From DAIDHK01 sp035510695 (GTDB taxonomy: Bacteria; Patescibacteriota; Microgenomatia; Levybacterales; UBA12049): a DNA stretch of 28,277 nt. The notes below the pieces were generated by a model. That model searched no databases. It saw only the letters and a program-made list of their open reading frames with translations, and had not been told where the DNA came from. The stretch covers positions 1 through 28,277 of the forward strand of contig DATKGO010000001.1 in assembly GCA_035510695.1 (NCBI GenBank). The letters run 5' to 3'. The translations under genes were made by a program, and so were the position numbers. The stretch's first letter is position 1, and the number at the start of each line of letters is the position of its first letter. This document shows positions 1 to 8,296 of the stretch, in pieces.

Positions 1-207
1 AAAAACTCGTGCACCGGTTCTATATACTTATGCACATTATGTATTGTACCTTCTACGAGAGGAATTGGCGTAAAGCTTCCGTTTAATATCGTTGCATGGT
101 ATACTCCGATTATACATTCCCTTTATTATATTATGACCCCATTTTCATATCTATTTCCTTCTTTATCAGGATTACTTATTGCAGTAAAAGATGTACCGAT
201 AAGCTAG
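1..207 (+). CDS. C-terminal tail of an unrecognised protein (partial at window start)
   Basis: Frame 1 is open from the first base to a TAG at 205-207, giving about 68 residues. The stop lies one base before the next gene's ATG at 209, the spacing expected inside an operon, which supports this as a true gene end. The visible part holds a hydrophobic stretch in its second half (many aromatic residues, then a short polar tail ending in VPIS). I do not recognise the family. The tail of a sugar-modifying methyltransferase or of a membrane-associated glycan enzyme would both fit the neighbourhood, but the sequence itself does not decide this. Confidence 0.55.
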   Translation, partial: KNSCTGSIYLCTLCIVPSTRGIGVKLPFNIVAWYTPIIHSLYYIMTPFSYLFPSLSGLLIAVKDVPIS

Positions 208-208
208 A

Positions 209-808
209 ATGAAAGATTTTTTAAATTCCATCAAAAATCGTGGGATATCAGAAACAATAATACTATCTTTGTGGTTAGTTTATAGGAAATTAGTATCTTT
301 GATTGCAATTTCTCTCTTTAGATTAAGAGGATATAGAATAGCATATTCGACAATATTTTATGGAAGATCATGGCTACAACGATCCATGAAGAACTCAATT
401 ATAGTTGGAGAAAAATGCGGTGTTGGAGATAATGTAAAACTTCGTTGCTATGGAAAAGGAAAAATAAAAATTGGGAATAACGTATCAATTAATGAAAATA
501 CAATAATACATGCAGGGAAACTTGTAGAAATAGGAAATGATACCATAATCGGTGCTAATTGTTATATCAATGATACTAGTCATACGTTTAAGTCTCTAAA
601 AATTCCAATTAATCAACAGGGTTGGAATGCTGAAGCAATTATTATAGAGGATAATGTCTGGTTGGGTGCAAATGTAACTATATTAGATGGGATTAAACTT
701 GGAACTGGTTCCGTTGTTGGCGCAGGAGCGGTAGTAACGAAAAACGTTGCTCAAAATACAATCGTTGCAGGAGTACCTGCTAAGGTTCTATATAAGAGGC
801 TTCCATAA
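209..808 (+). CDS. Left-handed beta-helix (hexapeptide-repeat) O-acyltransferase
   Basis: Likely transfers an acetyl (or other acyl) group from an acyl-CoA to a sugar of the surface glycan in the cytosol. The 199 residues have a basic, partly hydrophobic N-terminus (about 1-45), then hexapeptide-type repeats from about residue 64 to 195 of the form I/V-G-x-x-x-x, ending in the very typical GAGAVVTKNV...AGVPAKV signature (172-193). His125, in the DTSHTF segment, sits where WcaF/NodL/maltose O-acetyltransferase-type enzymes carry the catalytic His. Length is normal for the family. It begins one base after the preceding stop, so it is probably co-transcribed with the upstream genes. The acceptor sugar cannot be told. 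A second member of the same fold lies at 14783-15388. Confidence 0.88.
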   Translation: MKDFLNSIKNRGISETIILSLWLVYRKLVSLIAISLFRLRGYRIAYSTIFYGRSWLQRSMKNSIIVGEKCGVGDNVKLRCYGKGKIKIGNNVSINENTIIHAGKLVEIGNDTIIGANCYINDTSHTFKSLKIPINQQGWNAEAIIIEDNVWLGANVTILDGIKLGTGSVVGAGAVVTKNVAQNTIVAGVPAKVLYKRLP

Positions 809-946
809 ATAATGAGAAATCTTTATCAAATATATTAATTATTTTAATATTATAAGAAATATGAAGACATTTTTGATTTATCTTTAAAAATATTTTTTTA
901 CAATTTGTTGTATTAATTATTTAGTGAGATTTCTTTTGAAGAAGCT

Positions 947-952
947 TATAAA
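947..952 (+). promoter_or_regulatory. Possible -10 box (TATAAA) for the 961 gene
   Basis: The 152-base gap between 808 and 961 is very AT-rich and carries no gene. TATAAA at 947-952 ends 8 bases before the ATG at 961, the same geometry as at several other starts in this window. No convincing -35 box and no Shine-Dalgarno sequence are seen. In DNA this AT-rich a chance match is easy. Confidence 0.35.
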
Positions 953-960
953 ACTATAAA

Positions 961-3900
961 ATGAGATATTTAAAAAAAAATAGGATTTTAATACATTTTC
1001 TTATAAGTTTTTTACTAATACTATCGTTAGTATTTATATGGTTTCATAGTGGATATGTTTTAGGGACAGGAGAGAGTGGTCTTTTTTTTTATTCAATAAA
1101 TAATTTACTAGAGCAGTTTGGGCAGACTTGGTTTACGGCTACAATTGGTTTTTCTGGGAATGGAACCCCTTTAATTGATATTCCATTTTTTCTATTTATA
1201 CAGTATTTTAGATATTTTAATATTCCATATGTATTTTTGCAGGCAGCAATGTATCTGATACTAGAATTAGTTGGTTTTATGTCTGTATATGCTATTACTG
1301 GAAGATTGTTTTCTGATCAAAATAGTAAGAAGAAAACAATAATAAGTTTTCTTGCTGCTGGGTTTTACATTTTTAATCAAATAAATCTTGTTTTAATCCT
1401 TAATAGGCTTCAATATCCATTTATATTTTTTTATTCTCTTTTACCATTAAGTTTATATTTTTGTGTAATAGCATTAGAGAAAAAAAAGTTTGCATTCTGT
1501 TTTTTAGTGCCTTTATTTACATTTTTTTTTGCTACATCATTTGCTGAAATATCATCAGTTATTCTCTTTTGGCTAGTGTTGTTTCTATTCGGCGTTTTTT
1601 GGTATCTTTTTTATGCAAGGACATGGGAAAATTTTTTATTTTTGATTAAATTTTTTTTCTTTAGTATTATTATTTGGGTATTCATTAATGCATGGTGGAT
1701 ATTGCCTCTATTCCAGACTGTCTTTAATTCTCCATATGTAACTCATGTTTCGTATAATACTAATGGCGATTTAGGTATTTTAACTTCACTTAGTAGTTCA
1801 TTGGGTAATTTAGCTTTTGTTTTTCGTTTGATGCATCACGATTTCTATCAATGGATGAAGGTGCCATGGAACGGCTATTATCAAAATCCAATAATTATTC
1901 TATTAAGTTTTCTTCCTCCAATATTTGTTTTTGGTAGCCTACTTATTAAGAAAAAACCTAATTATTATTATTTTTTTATTTTTTTATCACTTTTGAGTAT
2001 ATTTGCTATAAAAGGCATAGCTGGCCCTTTTGGGGAAGTTTTTAATTTTTTATTTACCCATATACGATTTTTAGAAAGTTTTAGAAATCCCTTTGAAAAA
2101 TTTGGTATTGTTTTGCCTCTTTTCTATACAATTCCATTTGCGTATGGAGTTTATAGTTTTTACGAATACATTAAACGAAAATTTTCACAAGTTAAGGCAA
2201 ATATTTCATTTATTTTGATAATAGTTATATGTTTCGGTTTTATCGTTTTGCCTATTTGGAATGGATGGGCCTTTACAGGTAGCACACCTCCTTCAAATAA
2301 TCTTAAAGTTGGATTCAAAGTAAATGTGCCAGCCTACTATAAGGAAGCAAACGATTGGCTTAATTCGCAACCTGGAGATTTTCGTGTGATTGCTCTACCT
2401 ATAGGAGAAGAAGATATTACTTATGTCTGGCCATATGGTTATAGTGGTATTGAATTATCAAATGATCTTTTCGATCATTCTTTTATATCTTATTGTACAA
2501 CTATTCAGTATTTATGTGGTATTACTCATGAGTTAGAACCACTTCTTCTTAAAAATCCTGTCTATTTTGGAGAGGCTTTATATCCTTTGCAGGCAAATTA
2601 TGTTATGTTGCGCAAAGATACAAATTATCAATATGATCAGATGCAAAATCCTATGGATTTAGAGAAGAAATTTGATTCGGTAAAGTCAATGATGAAAGTA
2701 AAATCTTTTGGCCCTTTAACTTTTTATAAAATAAATCAGTCAACAACAACTAAAAAAATATTTGCAGCAACTCAAGGAATTACAGCATTAAGTTCTCATT
2801 CTTTCCTTACATCACTTCCACTAGCTGATTATAAAAAGAATGATATATATTTTACTGATCCAAATTCGTTTTCAAAGACTGAAAATCAAACCCATCAAAT
2901 AATTTTGCAAGCCAATGAATATTTACCTCCCCAATTAACTGTAAGTAAAGAGAATGCAATTGCGGAATTGCCCTATGTTCATGTTCTTCCCGGCCAAGCT
3001 ATATATCCATTAACTCGAGCCAGGGAATCATTCATGGATTTTTTAGCCGGAAGTAGTAATTTCCCAAACAAAATTGAAGAGTCGGATAAAAGAATAGTAG
3101 AAGTATATAAATTACTAACACTTGGGAAAACAGTTTATGCTGATAAAACAATGCAGGAATATAATTCCTTGCTGCTGTATATTTATCAAAATCGATCTGA
3201 AATTACAGTAGATAAATATAAAGAGGATTTATTACGGCAAAATATTGTAATGTCGGATATTTTGAATATAACAAAGTCAGGTAAAAATTCAAATTCAGTA
3301 TATGTCTCTACTAATTATAATCTCAATAAGCTGCTCATAGCGCTTTCATTAAAACCGTTATTGCCGGTAAATTTAGCTAAGTATCATTCATATAGCATAG
3401 CTGTACCGGAAAACGGTAAATACGCTCTTTCAATTACAACGCAAGATTATTCTCCATTTTATAAAACTACCAACATTGATGGTAAAATAGATACAACAAC
3501 TTCGTTCTCTGTAAATAAGTCAAATCAATCATTTACAGATCTTGGTACATTCTATTTTACAAAGGGTGATCATCAGGTTGATATTCAAATTCCCGAAAGT
3601 ACCAATTTACTTTCTAAAAATACACTTAAGGTTTCTACCGGTAAGGGAATGTCAGATACTGTCTATAAGTTAAAAGTTAATAATTATAACCCATATGACA
3701 GGTATAACTTATCGTTTGATTATAAAATTGAATCCGGAAATCCGGTACAAGCATCTTTTGTAGCAGATACAGACTTGCTAGCTGATAATAAAGTAATCAA
3801 TGACAATTTGTTGAGTGCCAATTATACTGGATATAAAAATCAATGGTATCATTATGAAACTCAGGTTACCCCTAGTCAAATTTCCCATGCAGGATATGTA

Positions 3901-4455
3901 GTGTTTTTTGAAACTCCACTGAATAATTGCATGAAGAATTCCGGTATTCTCGCTTCCAATAAATGTAATGATAAAAATTATAGTGATAAATTTAATGAAT
4001 CATCATCAGCAGAGATAAAAAATATATCTTTCACCCGTAATGATTTAGGAAGTATATTTTTGACCCAAAGTAGAGAAATAAACGATGTGTTAAAAGAGCC
4101 TAAAATTAGCTTTATTGAAAATAACCCCGCAAGGTACTTCATAAATGTTCAGAACGCAACAACGCCATTCTATCTAACATTTCTAGAGGCATATCATCCG
4201 CTATGGAAATTATATTATGTTGATCAAGATAATAAGATTGCTGTTGGAGACACAAAACACTTTCTCGTGAATAGTTACGCAAATGCATGGCAAGTTGATA
4301 GACTGGGGAGTTATACGATGTTATTGGAATTCTCCCCACAAAATTTATTTGAACTTGGTACGAAGATAACAATATCGACTCTAGTAACCCTGCTGCTAAT
4401 TTTACTAGTATATATATTGAGGAAAAGATTTTGGAGGATCATTAGAAAAAATTGA
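961..4455 (+). CDS. Very large GT-C-like membrane glycosyltransferase (DUF3367/AftD- or YfhO-like)
   Basis: A 1164-residue integral membrane protein. About a dozen hydrophobic helices occupy residues 10-435, followed by a long polar, presumably extracytoplasmic region (about 440-1130) and a final helix near 1137-1158 with a short basic tail. This layout resembles large GT-C proteins of the arabinofuranosyltransferase AftD/DUF3367 and YfhO groups, which use polyprenyl-linked sugars outside the membrane. The segment ESFRNPFEKFG (about 372-382) has a matching motif, FRDPTKW, in the protein encoded at 4729-6801, so the two appear to be distant paralogues. The C-terminal region looks beta-rich and could bind glycan. 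The gene is strongly AT-rich with runs of Phe codons. It is followed 8 bases later by a small membrane protein. Donor and acceptor sugars are unknown; the GT-C assignment rests on topology and motif resemblance, not a clear catalytic signature. Confidence 0.72.
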   Translation: MRYLKKNRILIHFLISFLLILSLVFIWFHSGYVLGTGESGLFFYSINNLLEQFGQTWFTATIGFSGNGTPLIDIPFFLFIQYFRYFNIPYVFLQAAMYLILELVGFMSVYAITGRLFSDQNSKKKTIISFLAAGFYIFNQINLVLILNRLQYPFIFFYSLLPLSLYFCVIALEKKKFAFCFLVPLFTFFFATSFAEISSVILFWLVLFLFGVFWYLFYARTWENFLFLIKFFFFSIIIWVFINAWWILPLFQTVFNSPYVTHVSYNTNGDLGILTSLSSSLGNLAFVFRLMHHDFYQWMKVPWNGYYQNPIIILLSFLPPIFVFGSLLIKKKPNYYYFFIFLSLLSIFAIKGIAGPFGEVFNFLFTHIRFLESFRNPFEKFGIVLPLFYTIPFAYGVYSFYEYIKRKFSQVKANISFILIIVICFGFIVLPIWNGWAFTGSTPPSNNLKVGFKVNVPAYYKEANDWLNSQPGDFRVIALPIGEEDITYVWPYGYSGIELSNDLFDHSFISYCTTIQYLCGITHELEPLLLKNPVYFGEALYPLQANYVMLRKDTNYQYDQMQNPMDLEKKFDSVKSMMKVKSFGPLTFYKINQSTTTKKIFAATQGITALSSHSFLTSLPLADYKKNDIYFTDPNSFSKTENQTHQIILQANEYLPPQLTVSKENAIAELPYVHVLPGQAIYPLTRARESFMDFLAGSSNFPNKIEESDKRIVEVYKLLTLGKTVYADKTMQEYNSLLLYIYQNRSEITVDKYKEDLLRQNIVMSDILNITKSGKNSNSVYVSTNYNLNKLLIALSLKPLLPVNLAKYHSYSIAVPENGKYALSITTQDYSPFYKTTNIDGKIDTTTSFSVNKSNQSFTDLGTFYFTKGDHQVDIQIPESTNLLSKNTLKVSTGKGMSDTVYKLKVNNYNPYDRYNLSFDYKIESGNPVQASFVADTDLLADNKVINDNLLSANYTGYKNQWYHYETQVTPSQISHAGYVVFFETPLNNCMKNSGILASNKCNDKNYSDKFNESSSAEIKNISFTRNDLGSIFLTQSREINDVLKEPKISFIENNPARYFINVQNATTPFYLTFLEAYHPLWKLYYVDQDNKIAVGDTKHFLVNSYANAWQVDRLGSYTMLLEFSPQNLFELGTKITISTLVTLLLILLVYILRKRFWRIIRKN

Positions 4456-4463
4456 ATTAGATT

Positions 4464-4742
4464 ATGCATTACTTACTTTTATTACAATACTATATAGCAC
4501 AATATGGATGGAATATTTTCGAATTTGTATTTACAATTATAGTATTCATTTTTTTATTGAAAGCCAGAAAATTTATTCAACTGGTTGTGAAGTTAGCACT
4601 GGGTATATTTATCTTATGTGCTTTTAGTATTATCATTAATAATGAGATAGTTGCAGGGTATTTAGCAGAAATTGCGTTTTTACTTTTAGCTATTACATCA
4701 ATTTTTTATTTTATTGAAGATCGCAAACATGGAAACGTTTAA
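4464..4742 (+). CDS. Small three-helix membrane protein, partner of the large GT-C protein
   Basis: 92 residues, nearly all hydrophobic, with about three membrane helices (roughly 17-34, 38-60, 63-84) separated by a short basic loop (LLKARK) and ending in a charged tail. It starts 8 bases after the previous stop and its end overlaps the next gene by 14 bases if that gene starts at 4729. I do not recognise a family. Its size, helix pattern and position after a large GT-C protein are repeated by the 83-residue protein at 6798-7049, which also has a basic loop after the first helix (LLYKHK). The two may be paralogous accessory subunits. Function unknown. Confidence 0.65.
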   Translation: MHYLLLLQYYIAQYGWNIFEFVFTIIVFIFLLKARKFIQLVVKLALGIFILCAFSIIINNEIVAGYLAEIAFLLLAITSIFYFIEDRKHGNV

Positions 4743-6801
4743 AAAATATTTACCATATTTATTAATTGGCGCGCTATGTGTATTAATATATAAGGTAATA
4801 TTTTCTCCATATAATATCTCGGGTGGTGACTACGAATCATATTCAGCTGTTAGTATAATTAATTTTATCCATTATAGTTTTTCAGCATGGGAAAATAAAA
4901 TCAATTTCGGATGGAGTACTATCGGGTTGTTACATGGAGCTTTGTTGAATTTTATATTCGGTTGGTTAGGCTATTTATTACAGAATAGTATTTATTTAAC
5001 AGAGAGATTAGTTTGGTGGATACCATTTATTATATTTTCTGTTTTTTCAAGCATACTGCTTTATCGACGAATTATTAGTCATTCCGGATTTAAGTATTTA
5101 AGCGTTCTTATATATTCTTTCAATACATATATTTTATTGATTATATCCGGAGGGCAGATTGCCGGAATTGGATTAGCGTATGCCATTGCCCCCGCGTTGG
5201 TGTATTCATTGATAAATTTAATTGAAAAACAGAATGTGAAGAATAGTATTCTGTTTAGTTTGCTGTTGTCGTTGGCTGTCTTGTTCGATTTACGATCCGC
5301 ATATATCCTTATCCTCGGAGTATATTTATATTTTGTGCTATATCTCATTTATACAATAATATTAAATAAACAAAATCTGTATACTTTACTCTTTAAGAAT
5401 TTCTTCTTTGTTATCATTTTGCCGGTGCTGGTAGTAGTGCTGTTGCATTCATTCTGGCTGCTGCCAATATCAATAGTTCATCAGAATCCTCTTGACCAAT
5501 TTGGATCTGGGTATACTACTAACAGCGCTGTGCAATTCTTTAGTTTTGCAAAAATTGAGGATTCTATTTCTCTTCTTCATCCAAATTGGCCGGAGAATAT
5601 ATTCGGGAAAACGTACTTTATGCGGCCAGAATTTTTATTCTTACCAATACTAGCTTTTTTATCATTACTATTCGTCAACAGAAAAAAGAAACAAGAAGGT
5701 TTATATATTATTTATTTCGCAATTCTTGGTTTACTTGGCGCATTTTTGGCAAAAGGTGCAAATGATCCGTTTGGCGGAATCTATCTTTGGATGTTTGATC
5801 ATGTCCCTGGATTTATTATGTTTCGTGATCCGACGAAGTGGTACTTGTTAGTTGCACTGAGTTATTCAATTCTTATACCGTTTACGATAGGGAAAATATA
5901 TGAGAGGTTGAAATTTAAACCACAATTTTCAATTATAAATTTGAAATTTCAAATCAAATCTAAATTTAAAATTTTCAATTATCAGTATTTATTCTTAATA
6001 TTTACTACTTTATATTTAATACTATTAATCCGGTCGGCAATTTTTGGACAACTGGGGGGAACGTTTAAACCGGCGGAAGTGCCTAAGGATTATGTAAAGT
6101 TGGAGCAATTTTTATCTTCACAAAACAATTTTTCCAGAACTTTTTGGGTGCCCACTACGCAGCGCTTTGGCTTTTATTCGGATATCCATCCCGAGGTTAG
6201 CGCTACGGACTTTTATTCTTTATACGATTCTTTATCTATTACTAAAGCGTTACAAAAAGTCGGCGCGGAGAAGCAATTACAGGAGGCAGGAGTTAAATAC
6301 GTAATAGTTCCATATGATCCAGAAGGCGAAATTTACTTATCAGATAGAAAGTATGATGAAAAGCTGTATAGAAAAGTTTTGGATAATGTTTCCAAGATAA
6401 GTTATTTACATAAAGTTAACGGTTTTGGTGAAATTGGTGTATATCAAGTCAGTGATCCAATGGATCATTTTTGGAGTCCTGCAAATAATCTTGTTATAAA
6501 TTATCAATATAATAGTCCTGTTCAATATGATGTAACTTTAAAGAACGCACATAGTGGAGATAAAATTGTTTTTGCAGAAAGTTATGATGTTCATTGGATC
6601 GCAACAGAGAACGGACAAAATATAGCATCAATTCCATATGATAAACGGTATAATAGTTTTTTACTTAATAAAAATGGAAGTTACTCTATAAATATATATT
6701 ATTCCCCGCAAACATATGTAAATATTGGTATTATTGTAAGTGGCGTAACATTTGCGATAGTGGTGGGTTATTTACTATTCGTTTTGGTTAAAAGAAAATG
6801 A
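4729..6801 (+). CDS. Large GT-C-like membrane protein, paralogue of the 961-4455 product
   Basis: About 690 residues. An in-frame TTG at 4714 is possible, but the ATG at 4729 is preferred because GAAGA at 4716-4720 could serve as ribosome-binding site. About a dozen membrane helices reach to about residue 440, followed by an extracytoplasmic segment and a final helix near the C-terminus with a basic end (VKRK). The motif FRDPTKW (365-371), preceded by a DPFGG segment and a predicted helix, corresponds to PFGE...FRNPFEKFG in the upstream giant, so the two share an architecture. An extracytoplasmic polyprenyl-sugar-dependent glycosyltransferase is the likely role; a lipid or glycan transport role is not excluded. 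A loop around 399-417 is encoded by a degenerate heptanucleotide repeat (5924-5979). The stop overlaps the next start by four bases (ATGA), showing translational coupling. Confidence 0.72.
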   Translation: METFKKYLPYLLIGALCVLIYKVIFSPYNISGGDYESYSAVSIINFIHYSFSAWENKINFGWSTIGLLHGALLNFIFGWLGYLLQNSIYLTERLVWWIPFIIFSVFSSILLYRRIISHSGFKYLSVLIYSFNTYILLIISGGQIAGIGLAYAIAPALVYSLINLIEKQNVKNSILFSLLLSLAVLFDLRSAYILILGVYLYFVLYLIYTIILNKQNLYTLLFKNFFFVIILPVLVVVLLHSFWLLPISIVHQNPLDQFGSGYTTNSAVQFFSFAKIEDSISLLHPNWPENIFGKTYFMRPEFLFLPILAFLSLLFVNRKKKQEGLYIIYFAILGLLGAFLAKGANDPFGGIYLWMFDHVPGFIMFRDPTKWYLLVALSYSILIPFTIGKIYERLKFKPQFSIINLKFQIKSKFKIFNYQYLFLIFTTLYLILLIRSAIFGQLGGTFKPAEVPKDYVKLEQFLSSQNNFSRTFWVPTTQRFGFYSDIHPEVSATDFYSLYDSLSITKALQKVGAEKQLQEAGVKYVIVPYDPEGEIYLSDRKYDEKLYRKVLDNVSKISYLHKVNGFGEIGVYQVSDPMDHFWSPANNLVINYQYNSPVQYDVTLKNAHSGDKIVFAESYDVHWIATENGQNIASIPYDKRYNSFLLNKNGSYSINIYYSPQTYVNIGIIVSGVTFAIVVGYLLFVLVKRK
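5924..5979 (+). repeat. Degenerate in-frame heptanucleotide repeat (AATTTTC-like, about 8 units)
   Basis: Read in steps of seven from 5924 the units are AATTTTC, AATTATA, AATTTGA, AATTTCA, AATCAAA, then three looser units; the 12-mer ATTTTCAATTAT occurs at 5925-5936 and again at 5971-5982. The array encodes a basic loop between two membrane helices (about residues 399-417). It resembles a decayed version of the cleaner TTTTCAA array at 12960-12987. Confidence 0.6.
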
Positions 6802-7049
6802 AAATACAAGACATTTTATTTATTATAATAGTTCTAATGTTACTTTATAAACATAAAGAGAATTCATTTTTATTACTTGGCTTAGTTTGTTTATTAATTG
6901 CGATTCCTTTATTTTATTTTTATATATTTTTTACTGCTGAGAGACTTGTTTGGTACGGGATCCTCCTAATATTAATTGAGTGTGTGTATAAATTTATTAT
7001 TCTGAGTTACATAAAATCGGATGACAAGAAAGAAAATAAAGACAAATGA
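6798..7049 (+). CDS. Small three-helix membrane protein, second copy of the accessory type
   Basis: 83 residues: hydrophobic segments at about 5-17, 22-45 and 50-70, a basic loop (YKHKEN) after the first, and a strongly charged tail (SDDKKENKDK). The ATG overlaps the preceding stop in ATGA, so it is translationally coupled to the GT-C gene. It mirrors the 92-residue protein at 4464-4742 in size, helix arrangement and position after a large GT-C protein. No family recognised. A role as a small subunit or anchor for the adjacent transferase is an inference from context only. Confidence 0.65.
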   Translation: MKIQDILFIIIVLMLLYKHKENSFLLLGLVCLLIAIPLFYFYIFFTAERLVWYGILLILIECVYKFIILSYIKSDDKKENKDK

Positions 7050-7137
7050 TTTAACTTATAAAATAAATCTGGTTGCAGGAGTTATTCAAGCTATGCTAGA
7101 GTTAAAACGAGTCAGGGAAATTCATGATAAAACATAA
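7021..7137 (+). CDS. Doubtful 38-residue ORF upstream of the Fic gene
   Basis: ATG at 7021 to TAA at 7135-7137, overlapping the last 29 bases of the preceding gene in another frame. The product is basic at its N-terminus (MTRKKIK) and ends in a helical-looking charged stretch (MLELKRVREIHDKT). No ribosome-binding site stands out. It fills most of the gap before the Fic promoter and could be a small antitoxin-like peptide, a remnant of a longer gene, or chance. Confidence 0.25.
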   Translation: MTRKKIKTNDLTYKINLVAGVIQAMLELKRVREIHDKT

Positions 7138-7146
7138 ATTTATATC

Positions 7147-7199
7147 TTGACACTGTTCGTCTCATTATGAGACGATCGAGCTATATGAATGAGACGAAC
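7147..7199 (+). promoter_or_regulatory. Fic gene promoter with palindromic operator
   Basis: A consensus -35 TTGACA lies at 7147-7152. With the 18-base spacing also seen at 26095-26124, the -10 would be GACGAT (7171-7176, a weak match) and ends 8 bases before the ATG at 7185. Between them is a perfect 19-base palindrome: TCGTCTCAT (7157-7165), T, ATGAGACGA (7167-7175). A third half-site, ATGAGACGA, recurs at 7189-7197, in direct repeat 22 bases downstream. The longer arm GTTCGTCTCAT (7155-7165) is perfectly complementary to ATGAGACGAAC (7189-7199). This is what an autoregulatory site for the protein's own winged-helix domain would look like; as RNA the 11-bp pairing could also hide the start codon. 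Confidence 0.72.
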
Positions 7200-8240
7200 T
7201 TAAATCCAAGACAACAATATATTCTTAATCTTATTAATCAAAAAGGAAGAATCGGCAGACTCGCGATAGAAGAAAATATTGAAAAATTGTATCCGGCTTC
7301 TAAGCCTACTGTAGCTCGTGATCTTTCATATCTTTTAAAGAATAATCTGATTAAAATCAGCGGGAAAGGGAAAAATACGGTATATGATGCTAATGTCGGT
7401 AATCCATTGCTGAAACAATTTAATCTAGATCAATATTTTTTACTTGATACCGATCAACGAAAAGACGTTAAAAAGAGTTTTGATTTTGCAATATATCCAT
7501 ATTTGAAGAATCTTTTCACTGAGAAAGAAAAACAAGAAATTCAGGAAGTCAATATAAGTTTTACTTCAGAAGCCGAGAAAGTTGCTCCAGATATTTTCCA
7601 AAAGGAGCTGGAACGGTTTATTATTGAATTTGCCTGGAAGTCATCAAAGATAGAAGGTAACACCTATTCTCTTTTGGATACGGAAACACTTATAAAACAA
7701 AAAATTGAAGCACAAGGGCATTCCAAAGATGAAGCCACGATGATTTTGAATCATAAGCAGGCTTTTGACCTTATTTTCAAACATAAAGAAGAATTCAGAA
7801 GTATTTCTGTGCCGCGAATTACAGAACTTCATAATTGTATTGTGCGAGAAATGAGCGTAACTACAGGTATACGAAGTAATAGTGTGGGTATTACAGGAAC
7901 AACATATCTGCCACTGGATAATGCATGGCAAATACAGGAAGCTTTAGAAAAATTGGTTTCGACGTTAAACCAAACAATGTTTCCACTGGAGAAAGCACTA
8001 ATTGCCGGAGCAATGATTTCATATATTCAACCGTTTGCAGATGGGAATAAAAGGACAAGCAGAATGCTTGCAAATGCGATTCTTCTTGCTAATGATTTTT
8101 ATCCACTTTCATATCGAAGTGTTGATGAAACAACATATAAAAAAGCACTTATACTTTTTTATGAACAAAATAGTATTAATGCTTTAAAAAATATTTATAC
8201 TGATCAGTATAAATTTGCCTTAAAAACGTATTTTAGATAA
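7185..8240 (+). CDS. Winged-helix DNA-binding protein with Fic domain (catalytic His replaced by Gln)
   Basis: An ATG at 7167 would add six residues but lies inside the operator palindrome and upstream of the likely transcription start, so 7185 is chosen (351 residues). Numbering here is from the 7167 ATG. Residues about 12-75 form a winged-helix HTH (KPTVARDLSYLLKNNLI, then a wing GKGKNTVY). Residue 159-164 SSKIEG matches the Fic inhibitory helix (S/T)xxxE(G/N), with Glu163 as the ATP-blocking residue. The Fic core motif at 288-297 reads QPFADGNKRT; the canonical form is HPFx(D/E)GN(G/K)R, so the catalytic His is Gln288 while the phosphate-binding GNKR part is intact. Fic enzymes transfer AMP or phosphate to proteins; without His this one may be inactive, a nucleotide sensor, or chiefly a repressor. 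It has its own promoter and is flanked by glycan genes on the same strand. Confidence 0.85.
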   Translation: MNETNLNPRQQYILNLINQKGRIGRLAIEENIEKLYPASKPTVARDLSYLLKNNLIKISGKGKNTVYDANVGNPLLKQFNLDQYFLLDTDQRKDVKKSFDFAIYPYLKNLFTEKEKQEIQEVNISFTSEAEKVAPDIFQKELERFIIEFAWKSSKIEGNTYSLLDTETLIKQKIEAQGHSKDEATMILNHKQAFDLIFKHKEEFRSISVPRITELHNCIVREMSVTTGIRSNSVGITGTTYLPLDNAWQIQEALEKLVSTLNQTMFPLEKALIAGAMISYIQPFADGNKRTSRMLANAILLANDFYPLSYRSVDETTYKKALILFYEQNSINALKNIYTDQYKFALKTYFR

Positions 8241-8296
8241 TTATTTAAAGGGATATTTATGAAAAAAAGTGAGTTTTGTTACTCCTTGTGCCTAGT

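Noticed and set aside
4714..4728. TTG start for the second GT-C gene
   Set aside because: An ATG five codons later has a possible ribosome-binding site (GAAGA) nearby; the TTG would overlap it.
7167..7184. Longer start of the Fic protein (adds MRRSSY)
   Set aside because: This ATG is part of the operator palindrome and precedes the expected transcription start; 7185 fits the promoter geometry.
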